From the NCBI GenBank assembly GCA_900475325.1, contig LS483371.1:2046001-2110000 (forward strand): 64,000 nt of DNA, written 5' to 3'. The notes below the pieces were generated by a model, which was not told the origin of the DNA, did no database searches, and was given only the letters and a program-made list of their open reading frames with translations. The translations under genes were made by a program, and so were the position numbers. Positions 43,855-52,094 of the stretch are shown piece after piece (position 1 is the first letter of the stretch; every line of letters starts with the position of its first letter). This DNA is from Paucimonas lemoignei (GTDB lineage Bacteria; Pseudomonadota; Gammaproteobacteria; Pseudomonadales; Pseudomonadaceae).

Positions 43855-45474
43855 ATGGTCGCAAATGGATCTGTGGTCGATAAACCTTCCAGTGCCAGCC
43901 TGGTTGAGGCGGTGCGCGCCCCTGCAAGCCGGTGGTTGATACCCGTGCTGCAAAGCCTGACGTTGGTCGGCCTGTTCATGGCCATGGCGTGGCTAGGCCT
44001 CTCGTTTTATGTGGCGCTGCCTGTGGCATTGGTTGCGCTGTGGTTGCCGCGCCTGTTTGTCCAGGCCCCCGCAGCGACACCCGCTCACCAGGGCGCCAGC
44101 GATATCAGCCGCCTGACCCGCGATTTATCCCGCACCACCAGCCACAACGCTTTGTCGGCCGCTGGCGTGGCGTTTTCCGTCAAGCAGCTGGCGGGCAAGG
44201 TCCAGTCGCAGTTGGGCGCCGCCGAGCAGATCGTCAACAGCGCGGACGTGATGATCGCCACCGAGCAACAGACCGCTCAGTTGAGTCAGCTGGCGTTGAC
44301 GGCTTCGGCCGAGGCTCGGCAGCGCAGCGATGAAGGGCTGGGCGTGCTGAGTGAATCCATCAGCCGCATGCACCTGCTCAGCCAGCGCGCGGTCAGTAGC
44401 CGCGAGCTGATAGAAGCCCTCAGCCAGCGCAGTGAAGAAATCCAGCGGGTCACGCTGGTGATCCAGTCGATTGCCAGCCAGACCAACCTGTTGGCGCTAA
44501 ACGCCGCCATTGAGGCCGCTAGGGCAGGGGAGCATGGTCGCGGCTTTGCCGTCGTCGCTGATGAAGTGCGCGGGCTGGCGGGACGCACGGCCAGCGCCAC
44601 CCAGGAGGTCGGGCAGATGGTGGCGGACATCCAGCAGCGTACCGGCCAGGTGGTGGAGCAGATCCGCCAGCTCTCGTCGGATCTGGATACGGGCGTGGAA
44701 CAGGTCGAGCTCACGGGTCAGCACTTGCAGACCATCGCGCGGCTGGCGGCGGGTGTTGAACACCAGGTCAGTGAAATTGCCCAGGGCGCCGAGACCAATC
44801 AGCAACAGTTGGCTGGCCTGTTCGTGGCCGTGCAGCAGATGCGCAGCGATCTGGCGATCAGTGATGAGCAAACCCGAAAACTGGCGGACGCCGCCGTGCA
44901 GATGGAAGGCCAGGCAGAAACCATCAGCGAGCGCCTTGCGCAAGTGGGGCTGGATGACTATCACCAGCGCATCTATGACTTGGCGCGGCTGGGCTCCAGC
45001 CAGATCACCGCTAAATTCGAGTTGGATATTGATGAGCGACGGATTACCGTCGATGACCTGTTTGATCGCCAGTACCAGCCGATTGCCCACACAGCGCCCC
45101 CCAAATTTCAGACTCGCTTTGATCGCTACACCGACCAGGTGTTGCCAGGGATTCAGGAGCCTCTGCTCTCCCAGCACGACGGCCTGGTATTCGTCATCGC
45201 CTGCACGCCCCAAGGCTACGTACCTACGCACAATACGGCCTTCAGCCAGCCGCTGACGGGCGATATCAGTGTCGATACGGTGCGCAGCCGCAGCAAGCGC
45301 AAATTCGATGACCGCACCGGAATACGCTGTGGCAGCCACCAGCAGGCGGTGCTGTTACAAACCTATACCCGCGACACAGGTGAACTCATGCACGACCTCT
45401 CCGTCCCCATCATGGTCAAGGGGCGCCATTGGGGCGGTCTGCGTCTGGGCTACAAACCTCAAGGCAAGATTTAA
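43855..45474 (+). CDS. Methyl-accepting chemotaxis protein with a C-terminal sensor-like domain
   Basis: A 539-residue chemoreceptor from the ATG at 43855 (another at 43786 lacks a ribosome-binding site). Two adjacent transmembrane helices (about 30-75) leave almost no periplasmic loop. Next comes the signalling hairpin ([38 protein letters not shown]), then about 150 residues after it ([22 protein letters not shown] ... [16 protein letters not shown]) that look like a small sensory domain. Placing the sensor downstream of the signalling tip is a minority architecture and implies cytoplasmic sensing. Divergent from the hybrid kinase. Confidence 0.85.
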   Translation: MVANGSVVDKPSSASLVEAVRAPASRWLIPVLQSLTLVGLFMAMAWLGLSFYVALPVALVALWLPRLFVQAPAATPAHQGASDISRLTRDLSRTTSHNALSAAGVAFSVKQLAGKVQSQLGAAEQIVNSADVMIATEQQTAQLSQLALTASAEARQRSDEGLGVLSESISRMHLLSQRAVSSRELIEALSQRSEEIQRVTLVIQSIASQTNLLALNAAIEAARAGEHGRGFAVVADEVRGLAGRTASATQEVGQMVADIQQRTGQVVEQIRQLSSDLDTGVEQVELTGQHLQTIARLAAGVEHQVSEIAQGAETNQQQLAGLFVAVQQMRSDLAISDEQTRKLADAAVQMEGQAETISERLAQVGLDDYHQRIYDLARLGSSQITAKFELDIDERRITVDDLFDRQYQPIAHTAPPKFQTRFDRYTDQVLPGIQEPLLSQHDGLVFVIACTPQGYVPTHNTAFSQPLTGDISVDTVRSRSKRKFDDRTGIRCGSHQQAVLLQTYTRDTGELMHDLSVPIMVKGRHWGGLRLGYKPQGKI

Positions 45475-45734
45475 TGCAACAGGTTGTTGAGGGGCGCGCA
45501 CTGAGAGTGAATAACAGTCCGAGTGTTTATAACGCTGTTTAAACTCGTCCGCATTTTGAATGCTCGGGGTTGTAGTAACTATGTATCTTTTATCCCTGTG
45601 AGCTGTGGGATAAGTCTGAAAGTCTTGTCCATTACTTGACGTCTCTATATCGCTGAGCAAGCTGCTGGTATCAATGAAATTTATTGATTCAAAAGCAGCT
45701 TGACTGAAAGCTGCGCCAATCGGCGGATATAGCA

Positions 45735-47207
45735 ATGAAAAATACATGGAAAGTAGATAAAGCAAACCCGGGCTCCAGCATTGCGGCGCTGAGTGTCACG
45801 GTACGAATCGGCTTGTTTTTCGACGGAACGGGAAACAACCGATATAACAGCCAGATTGCGGCAGATTGCCGGGCGATGAGCGAGGCCAACGGCGGGAAAC
45901 ATATCTCGGAGTGCAGAGGGCGTCATGATGACCCGTCCAGCAGCTACGCCAATGACTTCAGTAATGTGGCCCGGCTGGCAGAGTTATATCGCTGTCAGCC
46001 GGTGGCCGGTAATGACGGCACAGGACTGAAGGTTTTCAGGCCGATCTACATCAGCGGCATCGGCACCACCTCGGGCCGGCGGGATTCCTATCTGTCTGGA
46101 CAAAGTTTCGGGAGGGGCACGACCGGGGTTCTTGCCAAGGTAGCGCGCGCTTTCAAGAAGCTGGGGTTGCGCCTCGAAGGTTTCACCGTGGACAACCCGG
46201 GCTGCGTGATCAGTTGCCTGGAGCTGGATGTGTTTGGTTTCAGTCGCGGCGCTGCAGCAGCCCGGCACTTCATCAATGAGGTGCTCAAGCAGGATAAAGG
46301 CCCGCTTGGCGCGACGCTAAACCGACGTTGCGTGCCGTTGGGCCCGGCGTTTTCCTGGGCCAACGGCAGCGTTCGGGTCAAAGTGGTGGGGTTGTTCGAC
46401 ACCGTGGCGGCGGTGGGCAGCATCAGGGACATGGGCAACGTCAAGGATGCCCACAATGACCGGGTCAACCTCTACCTGCCGCCGGGGTGCGCCGAGCAGA
46501 TACTGCACCTGGTTGCACGGGATGAGGAACGGCGCAATTTCGCCCTTAACAGCATCACGCCGCACTGGTCCAGAGAAATAGCACTGCCGGGCGCGCACTC
46601 CGATATTGGCGGCGGTTATCACCCGCAGATGCTCGAACGTGTGCTGATCACGCGTCCGCGCTGGAGCGTGGTGGGCCCTGACGAGCCTGTGGAGTCAACA
46701 TCGGCCTGGCAAGAGGCGTACGCCGAGATGCAGACGCTGCAACCGGATGTGTTGTTTGATCGCACTGATCCCATGGCGTCTTTGTCAGTGGCCTGCGATA
46801 CAAGCTCGATCAACAACAGCCGCACCAGATCGCGCAGCGTGTCGGTAATGGCGGCGGTCTGCTTGCAACGGCAGGTGTTTGGTCATCTTTCCAGGGTTTA
46901 CCTGCGGGTGATGCATACACTGGCCTGTGATGAGGGTGTGCCTTTCATGCCGCTGCCCAATAGCCAGGCCTTGATCCTGCAACCTGAATTACAACGCGTC
47001 GCGGTGAAGCTGATCGACTATGCCAGAGGTGGGCCCTATACCCTTGAGCCACACGAAGAGCGGCTGTTACGCCACCGGTATATTCACCGGTCTGCTCACT
47101 GGACCGCGCTGATCAACAGCCGACGTAATCTGGGAGATGCCTTGTTTGTGCATGCGCCAAGCCAGGGAGGGAGGGTGCTGCATCCCAACCATGCGTTGGT
47201 GATGTAG
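45735..47207 (+). CDS. DUF2235 alpha/beta-hydrolase (Tle1-like lipase family)
   Basis: A 490-residue protein with the full DUF2235 motif set: RIGLFFDGTGNNR (25-37), the nucleophile elbow GFSRGAA with S170, GLFDTVAAVGS (Asp) and LPGAHSDIGGGYH (His). The family includes the type VI secretion phospholipase effectors Tle1. No signal peptide is present, as expected for secreted-by-T6SS or cytoplasmic enzymes. Neither VgrG, PAAR, an adaptor nor a co-directional immunity gene is adjacent; the small genes to the right are on the other strand. The ribosome-binding site is weak. Enzyme fold is firm; an effector role is an inference. Confidence 0.85.
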   Translation: MKNTWKVDKANPGSSIAALSVTVRIGLFFDGTGNNRYNSQIAADCRAMSEANGGKHISECRGRHDDPSSSYANDFSNVARLAELYRCQPVAGNDGTGLKVFRPIYISGIGTTSGRRDSYLSGQSFGRGTTGVLAKVARAFKKLGLRLEGFTVDNPGCVISCLELDVFGFSRGAAAARHFINEVLKQDKGPLGATLNRRCVPLGPAFSWANGSVRVKVVGLFDTVAAVGSIRDMGNVKDAHNDRVNLYLPPGCAEQILHLVARDEERRNFALNSITPHWSREIALPGAHSDIGGGYHPQMLERVLITRPRWSVVGPDEPVESTSAWQEAYAEMQTLQPDVLFDRTDPMASLSVACDTSSINNSRTRSRSVSVMAAVCLQRQVFGHLSRVYLRVMHTLACDEGVPFMPLPNSQALILQPELQRVAVKLIDYARGGPYTLEPHEERLLRHRYIHRSAHWTALINSRRNLGDALFVHAPSQGGRVLHPNHALVM

Positions 47208-47229
47208 CGATCTGGCCGTTGCCTAATCA

Positions 47230-47261
47230 ATGCAGCGTCCTGACTGTTCAGGACGCTGCAT
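47230..47261. terminator. Strong hairpin between convergent genes
   Basis: A perfect 14-bp stem (47230-47243 with 47248-47261) and 4-base loop between the DUF2235 gene and the convergent DUF2789 gene. The tail is T-poor (GGGTTTATT), so it is an imperfect intrinsic terminator that could serve both strands. Confidence 0.65.
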
Positions 47262-47265
47262 GGGT

Positions 47266-47505
47266 TTATTGTGCAGGTGTGTGCAGCAGAACATTCAATT
47301 CGTCTACGATCGGCGCCCATTCAGCGTCCTCACGTAGTTCTTCTTTGAGGAACCGGGCCTGTTGTGGCGTCCAGAACGCTGCATCGGACAATTTGATATC
47401 GTCTGGCAACTGATGCGCGGCAACAAATGCATCAATGCTTGCATCGTCCGAATCCAGACCCAGTTGCTCAAAAAGCGTGGCGAGTGTGGGTGTCGTCAAT
47501 TCCAT
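47266..47505 (-). CDS. DUF2789 small protein
   Basis: A 79-residue acidic helical protein (MELTTPTLATLFEQLGLDSD ... FWTPQQARFLKEELREDAEW), a clear member of the proteobacterial DUF2789 family of unknown function. AGGAG lies 5 bases before the ATG at 47505. It is convergent with the DUF2235 gene. Its position beside a putative toxin is worth noting, but the family is widespread without effectors, so I do not propose immunity. Confidence 0.82.
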   Translation of the reverse strand: MELTTPTLATLFEQLGLDSDDASIDAFVAAHQLPDDIKLSDAAFWTPQQARFLKEELREDAEWAPIVDELNVLLHTPAQ

Positions 47506-47744
47506 GGTATCTCCTGGGGTACGGGACCCGATCGTGATGTACACGCTACATGTCGCGTAAAGCATCAGAGCATGGGCACGGCGCAGAGTTCGCAGTAATT
47601 GCGGGTGGGGGCGAGACTGACGGATTTCAGTCGTTAGCCCTGAAAAACGAGAGGCCTTTGTGGGCAAGGCGCGTCGCTACCTTGTCCCACGATGGCAAAA
47701 GCATGCACCAGCGTTTTCGCTGTAAATGCTGCGACTATGAGTAT

Positions 47745-47975
47745 CTAAAGGCTCAACGCCCCGGCATCCACAGCGTTCTTCAACTCCTGAGCCTGCTCTC
47801 TTCCAGCCTCGGCAGCCAGTTCGGCTGTCTTGAACCAGCGGTCTTTTTCTACCTGGTGGTAACTGACCGGAACCCCGGGCTGTTTGGCGCGCATCACAAT
47901 CACTGCCTGATACTCACCTTCGACTTCCCTGCAATCACCCCAGATAAAAAACTCACCGATATCAAATTCAGTCAC
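47745..47975 (-). CDS. Small hypothetical protein with GTG start
   Basis: A 76-residue soluble protein (MTEFDIGEFFIWGDCREVEG ...) with one cysteine and a charged helical C-terminus. The start is GTG at 47975, with GGAAGG 6 bases upstream. Family not recognised. It is a single gene on the minus strand. Confidence 0.65.
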   Translation of the reverse strand: MTEFDIGEFFIWGDCREVEGEYQAVIVMRAKQPGVPVSYHQVEKDRWFKTAELAAEAGREQAQELKNAVDAGALSL

Positions 47976-48446
47976 TGCTTACCTTCCCCTGGATAAAAAC
48001 TGGCTTCTGACCGGGGCCTACAACACCGGTACAGGCCTTTTTGATTTGCGCGAGTATGGCAGTTGTTGATGCACTGCGGCGCTATTTACTCCCCAGTGGT
48101 GTAGGAAACTGGCACTTATCTCCGTCTCCAAAGGCAACGTGGTTGTCAGAATTGGCGATGAATGCCGCTGCGGACGAAAGGCATATAGGCGACAGGCCCC
48201 GGCACCCGGTAGAATCCCCCTTGTGCCAACGCTGATTGCATATCGCGTGTCCGGTGCCATCGATTTCTCTTTGCACATGACTTCCCCGAACAACCAGCAA
48301 GGCAACGCCGCGTTGCTGCATGCGGTTGTAGCGGCCAAGGGAGCGCAACGGATGTGCTCGACCTTTCGCCTGGAGGGCGGCAATTCACATTTAGCTCGTC
48401 CGGCCATGTCCGGGCGAAATCATATTTCAGGTTGGGAGTTTGCACT
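47976..48446. other. Intergenic region, nothing recognised
   Basis: About 470 bases between divergent genes. Frames are open on both strands but lack ribosome-binding sites and recognisable protein character. A short GGCCT/AGGCC pair followed by five T near 48020-48045 is the only terminator-like structure. GGGAG just before 48447 is the ribosome-binding site of the next gene. Confidence 0.45.
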
Positions 48447-48914
48447 TTGGCAGTAAGTAATCTGGAGACGCACGCGTTGTTCGTGCTGGGTGACCTGCGA
48501 GCCAAGTTGGTCAAGCAGTTCCAGTCTCGCTTTGTGTACGTATGCGAGCAGTCGGCAGAAGATATCTACATCGCCGAAATAGACACCGAAACAGCACTGG
48601 TGGTCGATGACAAACCGCGTCTTGAACTTAAGGTGGGTGATCATTTTCGTGCCGCAGTCTTGCCCAGCCGCGAAGGTGGCAAGTTCGAGATCAAGTTCCG
48701 CGACATCAAGATCACCGTGTATGGCCTGGGCGAATATGCCTATGTCGACATACCTGAAGGCCATGGCATCGTGTTCAAGGAAGGCCAGGGCATCATGATG
48801 GTCTTTGCCGCTCACGAGCAATTACAGGGCGGCCTGACTAAAACCTTGAAAACCGCCACCACCAAAGCCGCCAAGTGGCGCAAAGGCGAGCTGACCTTCA
48901 AGGCCAGCGAGTAA
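48447..48914 (+). CDS. Uncharacterised soluble protein with TTG start
   Basis: A 155-residue protein beginning at TTG (MAVSNLETHALFVLGDLRAKL when initiated with Met), with GGGAG 7 bases upstream. The frame is open to 48354, but no ATG or GTG with a ribosome-binding site is available. The sequence is beta-rich in the middle (KFEIKFRDIKITVYGLGEYAYVD) with a lysine-rich helical tail (TLKTATTKAAKWRKGE) and no signal peptide or membrane helix. Family not recognised. Convergent with phaG. Confidence 0.68.
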   Translation: MAVSNLETHALFVLGDLRAKLVKQFQSRFVYVCEQSAEDIYIAEIDTETALVVDDKPRLELKVGDHFRAAVLPSREGGKFEIKFRDIKITVYGLGEYAYVDIPEGHGIVFKEGQGIMMVFAAHEQLQGGLTKTLKTATTKAAKWRKGELTFKASE

Positions 48915-48933
48915 CGTCGCAAGGGGGGCAGTA

Positions 48934-49311
48934 TCAACTGCCGCCCGAATCACCCTGCCCATTGCCACTACTGACTTCCGGCGGAACGTCATCGCCCGCC
49001 ATGCGTTTGCGGAACAGTCCCGTGCGCGCCAGCAACAAGGTGGTGACCGGCACCGTGATGGACAGCAGGATCGGGATCAGCCAGGCGTGGATCACCGGGC
49101 CACCCTTGAGTGCGGAGAAATACACGATCGAGGCCAGCGCCACGCACCACGCCCCCAGGGTTGAAGCCAGCGCGGGCGGATGCATGCGCTGGAAAAACTC
49201 CTTCAGGCGCAAGATGCCCAATGCGCCGGTCAGCACGAACAGGCTGCTGGCGAGCAACAATGCGGCTGTCAGAATCTCGACCCAGAACGGCAGAACCACT
49301 GACGAATTCAT
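48934..49311 (-). CDS. phaG: Mrp-type Na+(K+)/H+ antiporter subunit G
   Basis: A 125-residue subunit with three transmembrane helices and the family core LTGALGILRLKEFFQRMHPPALASTLGAW. Last gene of the six-gene antiporter operon, overlapping phaF by 4 bases. Together the subunits export monovalent cations in exchange for protons and support growth at high pH or salt. The C-terminus carries a glycine/serine-rich tail. Confidence 0.93.
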   Translation of the reverse strand: MNSSVVLPFWVEILTAALLLASSLFVLTGALGILRLKEFFQRMHPPALASTLGAWCVALASIVYFSALKGGPVIHAWLIPILLSITVPVTTLLLARTGLFRKRMAGDDVPPEVSSGNGQGDSGGS

Positions 49312-49586
49312 TCGATCACCTCTCCACGCAGCAGGAATTTGGCCAGGGCGAATGAGCCGACAAAGCCGAACAGCGCGATCAACAGCGCTGCCTCGAAGTA
49401 AGTATCACTGGCGTAGCGGATGCCCAGCACCAGCATCATCAGCATGGCGATGATGTACAGATAATCCAGCGCCAGGACCCGATCCTGAGCTGAAGGGCCC
49501 TTGAGCAGGCGCGCAAGCGTCAGGACCATGGCCAGGGCGAAGATGAGCAGGCTGGCCAGAATGGCGTTGCTGAGCAGGTCGGTCAT
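49308..49586 (-). CDS. phaF: Mrp-type antiporter subunit F
   Basis: A 92-residue protein with three helices and the conserved LLKGPSAQDRVLALDYLYIIAMLMMLVLG region. It overlaps phaE upstream and phaG downstream by 4 bases each. Part of the same membrane complex. Confidence 0.92.
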   Translation of the reverse strand: MTDLLSNAILASLLIFALAMVLTLARLLKGPSAQDRVLALDYLYIIAMLMMLVLGIRYASDTYFEAALLIALFGFVGSFALAKFLLRGEVIE

Positions 49587-50071
49587 TCGAAAATCTCCAT
49601 CAGCGGGCGCTCATAGGTGCGCTTGAAGTGCTCGATGAATTGCGCTTCATCCTCAAGATCGAATACGTGCATCAACAGCACGCTGCGGTCCAGTGCCAGT
49701 TCGGACCAGACCGTGCCCGGCACCACCGTCGTGATCATCGACAGCGCCGCCAGCCCGTTGGCGTCGCGAAGGTCCAGCGGCACCTTGACGAACGCCGAGC
49801 GCGGCGGACGCCGACTGGCGTTCCATACCGTCCAGGCGACGGCCAGGTTGGAGGCCAGCACATCACGGCCTACCAGCAGGAACAGGCGCAGGATCACGCC
49901 GGGCCTGCGGATGCTGACCGGCAGCGGGCGCAGTGGCGCCATCAGCAAGGGCGCAAGAACCCCCAACAGGATGGCAAGCAGGATGTTGCCGGGGCTAAGG
50001 GAAACGTTCAGCACCAGCCACAGCACCGCCAGTGCAACCGAGAACCACGGAGCAGGGAAATAACGCTTCAT
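49583..50071 (-). CDS. phaE: Mrp-type antiporter subunit E
   Basis: A 162-residue protein with two or three N-terminal helices and a cytoplasmic C-terminal domain (LAALSMITTVVPGTVWSELA, then VHVFDLEDE-like LLMHVFDLEDEAQF), typical of MnhE/PhaE. Both ends overlap neighbouring subunits by 4 bases. Confidence 0.92.
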   Translation of the reverse strand: MKRYFPAPWFSVALAVLWLVLNVSLSPGNILLAILLGVLAPLLMAPLRPLPVSIRRPGVILRLFLLVGRDVLASNLAVAWTVWNASRRPPRSAFVKVPLDLRDANGLAALSMITTVVPGTVWSELALDRSVLLMHVFDLEDEAQFIEHFKRTYERPLMEIFE

Positions 50072-51753
50072 GGCTGCACCGCCGAAATACCGGTATCACT
50101 GACGGGCCCTGGCAGTGGCCGGGTGGCCATGACCGACTGGATATATTGTTTGGGCTCATGCAGCGCAGAGGCCGTGTCCCGGGTGTAGCGCAGCAGGGGT
50201 TCGGCCTGGAAGGTCAGCGCGACGCACAGCCCCAGGAGAATCACGATGGGCAGGCATTCGTAGCGACGCAGCAGCGGCGAAGGTCGCTCCCGTGGCGTCC
50301 AGAATCGCTGGATGCCGACGCGGGAAAACGCCAGCAGCGAAGCCAGGCCCGAGAAGATCAGCAGCGCCACCAGCATCCAGCCTTGATTAGAAATCGCTTC
50401 ATCCTGAGCGACGTCCAGGCCCAGCGGATTGAGCAACGCGCTGAGCAGGGTCAATTTGCCGATGAAGCCGGACAGCGGCGGCATGCCAATGATCAGTAAC
50501 GCAGAGACGATAAAGCCCAAACCCAGAAATGCCATGGTCATGGGAATGACCTGGCCTACCACAGCCTTTTGCTGGTCATCCAGGTTGGTGCCGGGGGGCG
50601 GGTTCAGGGATTCCACGGTGCGCGGTAGCTGATCGGGGTCGTCTTCCATGGCGATGTCGTTGACCGAGCGCGAGCGTTCGATCAGTTCGGCGAGGAGAAA
50701 CATCGCACTCAGCGCCAGGGTCGAGCTGATCAGATAAAACAGCGCTCCGGCGGTCAGGCTCGGTTGGGCAAAGCCGATGGCCGAGAGCAGGATACCTGCC
50801 GACACCAGAATGCTCAGGCTGGCCATGCGCTCAAGGCGTTGGGCGGCGATGATTGCCACTGCTGCGGTGAAAATCGTCGCCATCCCGCCATAAATCAGCC
50901 AGTCACCGCCGAAGAATGCAGACGGCCCCGCTTGCACCGAGAACAGCAGGGTCCACAGCCGCAGCAAGGTGTAGATGCCGACTTTGGTCATGATTGCAAA
51001 CATGGCGGCGACCGGAGCGCTAGCAGCGGAGTAGGCCGGGGCCAGCCAGAAATTCAGCGGCCACATGCCTGCCTTGGTCAGAAAAGCCACGGCCAGAATC
51101 GCGGCGCCCGCATGCAGCAGGCCCAGATCCGCTTCGGGCACCTGTGGAATCTTGACCGCCAGATCGGCCATGTTCAGCGTGCCGGTCACGCCGTAAATCA
51201 GCGCGGCACCAATCAGGAACAGCGACGAGGCCAGCAGGTTGATCGCAATGTAATGCAGACCTGCCGACACCCTGGCACGCCCCGAGCCATGCAGCATCAG
51301 GCCATAGGAAGCCGCCAGCAGCACCTCGAAGAACACGAACAGGTTGAACAGGTCGGCGGTCAGGAATGCGCCGTACAAACCCATCAGTTGAATCTGGAAC
51401 AGCGCATGGAAACTGGCGCCCGCCCGATCCCAGCGCGCCAGTGCGAACAGCAGCGCACACACGCCGACGATACCGGTCAGGACCAGCATCATGGCGGACA
51501 AGTGATCGACCACCAGCACGATGCCGAATGGCACCTCCCAGTTACCGGGCAGGTACACGCCAATCGAACCGGTGCTGCCGCTGGTCTGGACCCACATGAA
51601 CAAGGTGATGGAGATGCCCAGACCCAGCATGCTCGACAGCAGGTTGATCCGCGCCTTGAGGGGGCGATGTTTTTCGCCAAGCCACAGCATGATCGCGGCG
51701 GTCAGCAGGGGCAGCAGGATGGGCGCAACGATCAGTTGGTTCATCAACGTCAT
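50068..51753 (-). CDS. phaD: Mrp-type antiporter subunit D
   Basis: A 561-residue, about 14-helix protein homologous to the proton-pumping subunits of respiratory complex I (NuoL/M/N family). LYGAFLTADLFNLFVFFEVLLAASYGLMLHG includes the conserved membrane glutamate, and FLTKAGMWPLNFWLAPAYSAASAPVAA the conserved lysine. Between about 360 and 395 there is a hydrophilic insertion (NDIAMEDDPDQLPRTVESLN) before the last helices. Overlaps phaC and phaE by 4 bases. Confidence 0.93.
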   Translation of the reverse strand: MTLMNQLIVAPILLPLLTAAIMLWLGEKHRPLKARINLLSSMLGLGISITLFMWVQTSGSTGSIGVYLPGNWEVPFGIVLVVDHLSAMMLVLTGIVGVCALLFALARWDRAGASFHALFQIQLMGLYGAFLTADLFNLFVFFEVLLAASYGLMLHGSGRARVSAGLHYIAINLLASSLFLIGAALIYGVTGTLNMADLAVKIPQVPEADLGLLHAGAAILAVAFLTKAGMWPLNFWLAPAYSAASAPVAAMFAIMTKVGIYTLLRLWTLLFSVQAGPSAFFGGDWLIYGGMATIFTAAVAIIAAQRLERMASLSILVSAGILLSAIGFAQPSLTAGALFYLISSTLALSAMFLLAELIERSRSVNDIAMEDDPDQLPRTVESLNPPPGTNLDDQQKAVVGQVIPMTMAFLGLGFIVSALLIIGMPPLSGFIGKLTLLSALLNPLGLDVAQDEAISNQGWMLVALLIFSGLASLLAFSRVGIQRFWTPRERPSPLLRRYECLPIVILLGLCVALTFQAEPLLRYTRDTASALHEPKQYIQSVMATRPLPGPVSDTGISAVQP

Positions 51754-52094
51754 TCTTTGGGCTCCCGGCCGTCTACGTGGTCGGTGCCGGTTAGCCCTCT
51801 GGACGCCAGCAGCAGCACCAGAAACAGTGCGGTCATGGCGAAACTGATGACGATGGCGGTGAGGACCAATGCCTGGGGCAGCGGGTCGGTGTAGTGCAGC
51901 AGGTCTTGTGGCACGCCGTCCTTGATGATCGGCTCACGGCCGATAAACAGGCTGCCCATGCTGAAGATGAACAGGTTGACGCCGTACGACAGCAGACACA
52001 GGCCCATGACCACTTGAAACGTCCGTGGGCGCAGGATCAGCCAGACGCCTGAGGCGGCCAGTACTCCGATGGCAATGGCGATGACTTCTTCCAT
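51750..52094 (-). CDS. phaC: Mrp-type antiporter subunit C
   Basis: A 114-residue, three-helix subunit homologous to NuoK (LCLLSYGVNLFIFSMGSL and DPLPQALVLTAIVISFAMTALFL are signatures). It shares one base with the phaAB stop region and overlaps phaD by 4 bases. Confidence 0.93.
   Translation of the reverse strand: MEEVIAIAIGVLAASGVWLILRPRTFQVVMGLCLLSYGVNLFIFSMGSLFIGREPIIKDGVPQDLLHYTDPLPQALVLTAIVISFAMTALFLVLLLASRGLTGTDHVDGREPKE

Noticed and set aside
48139..48456. A 105-codon plus-strand frame ahead of the TTG-start gene
   Set aside because: No ribosome-binding site, Arg/Ala/Gly-rich translation, and it overlaps the better supported gene start at 48447.
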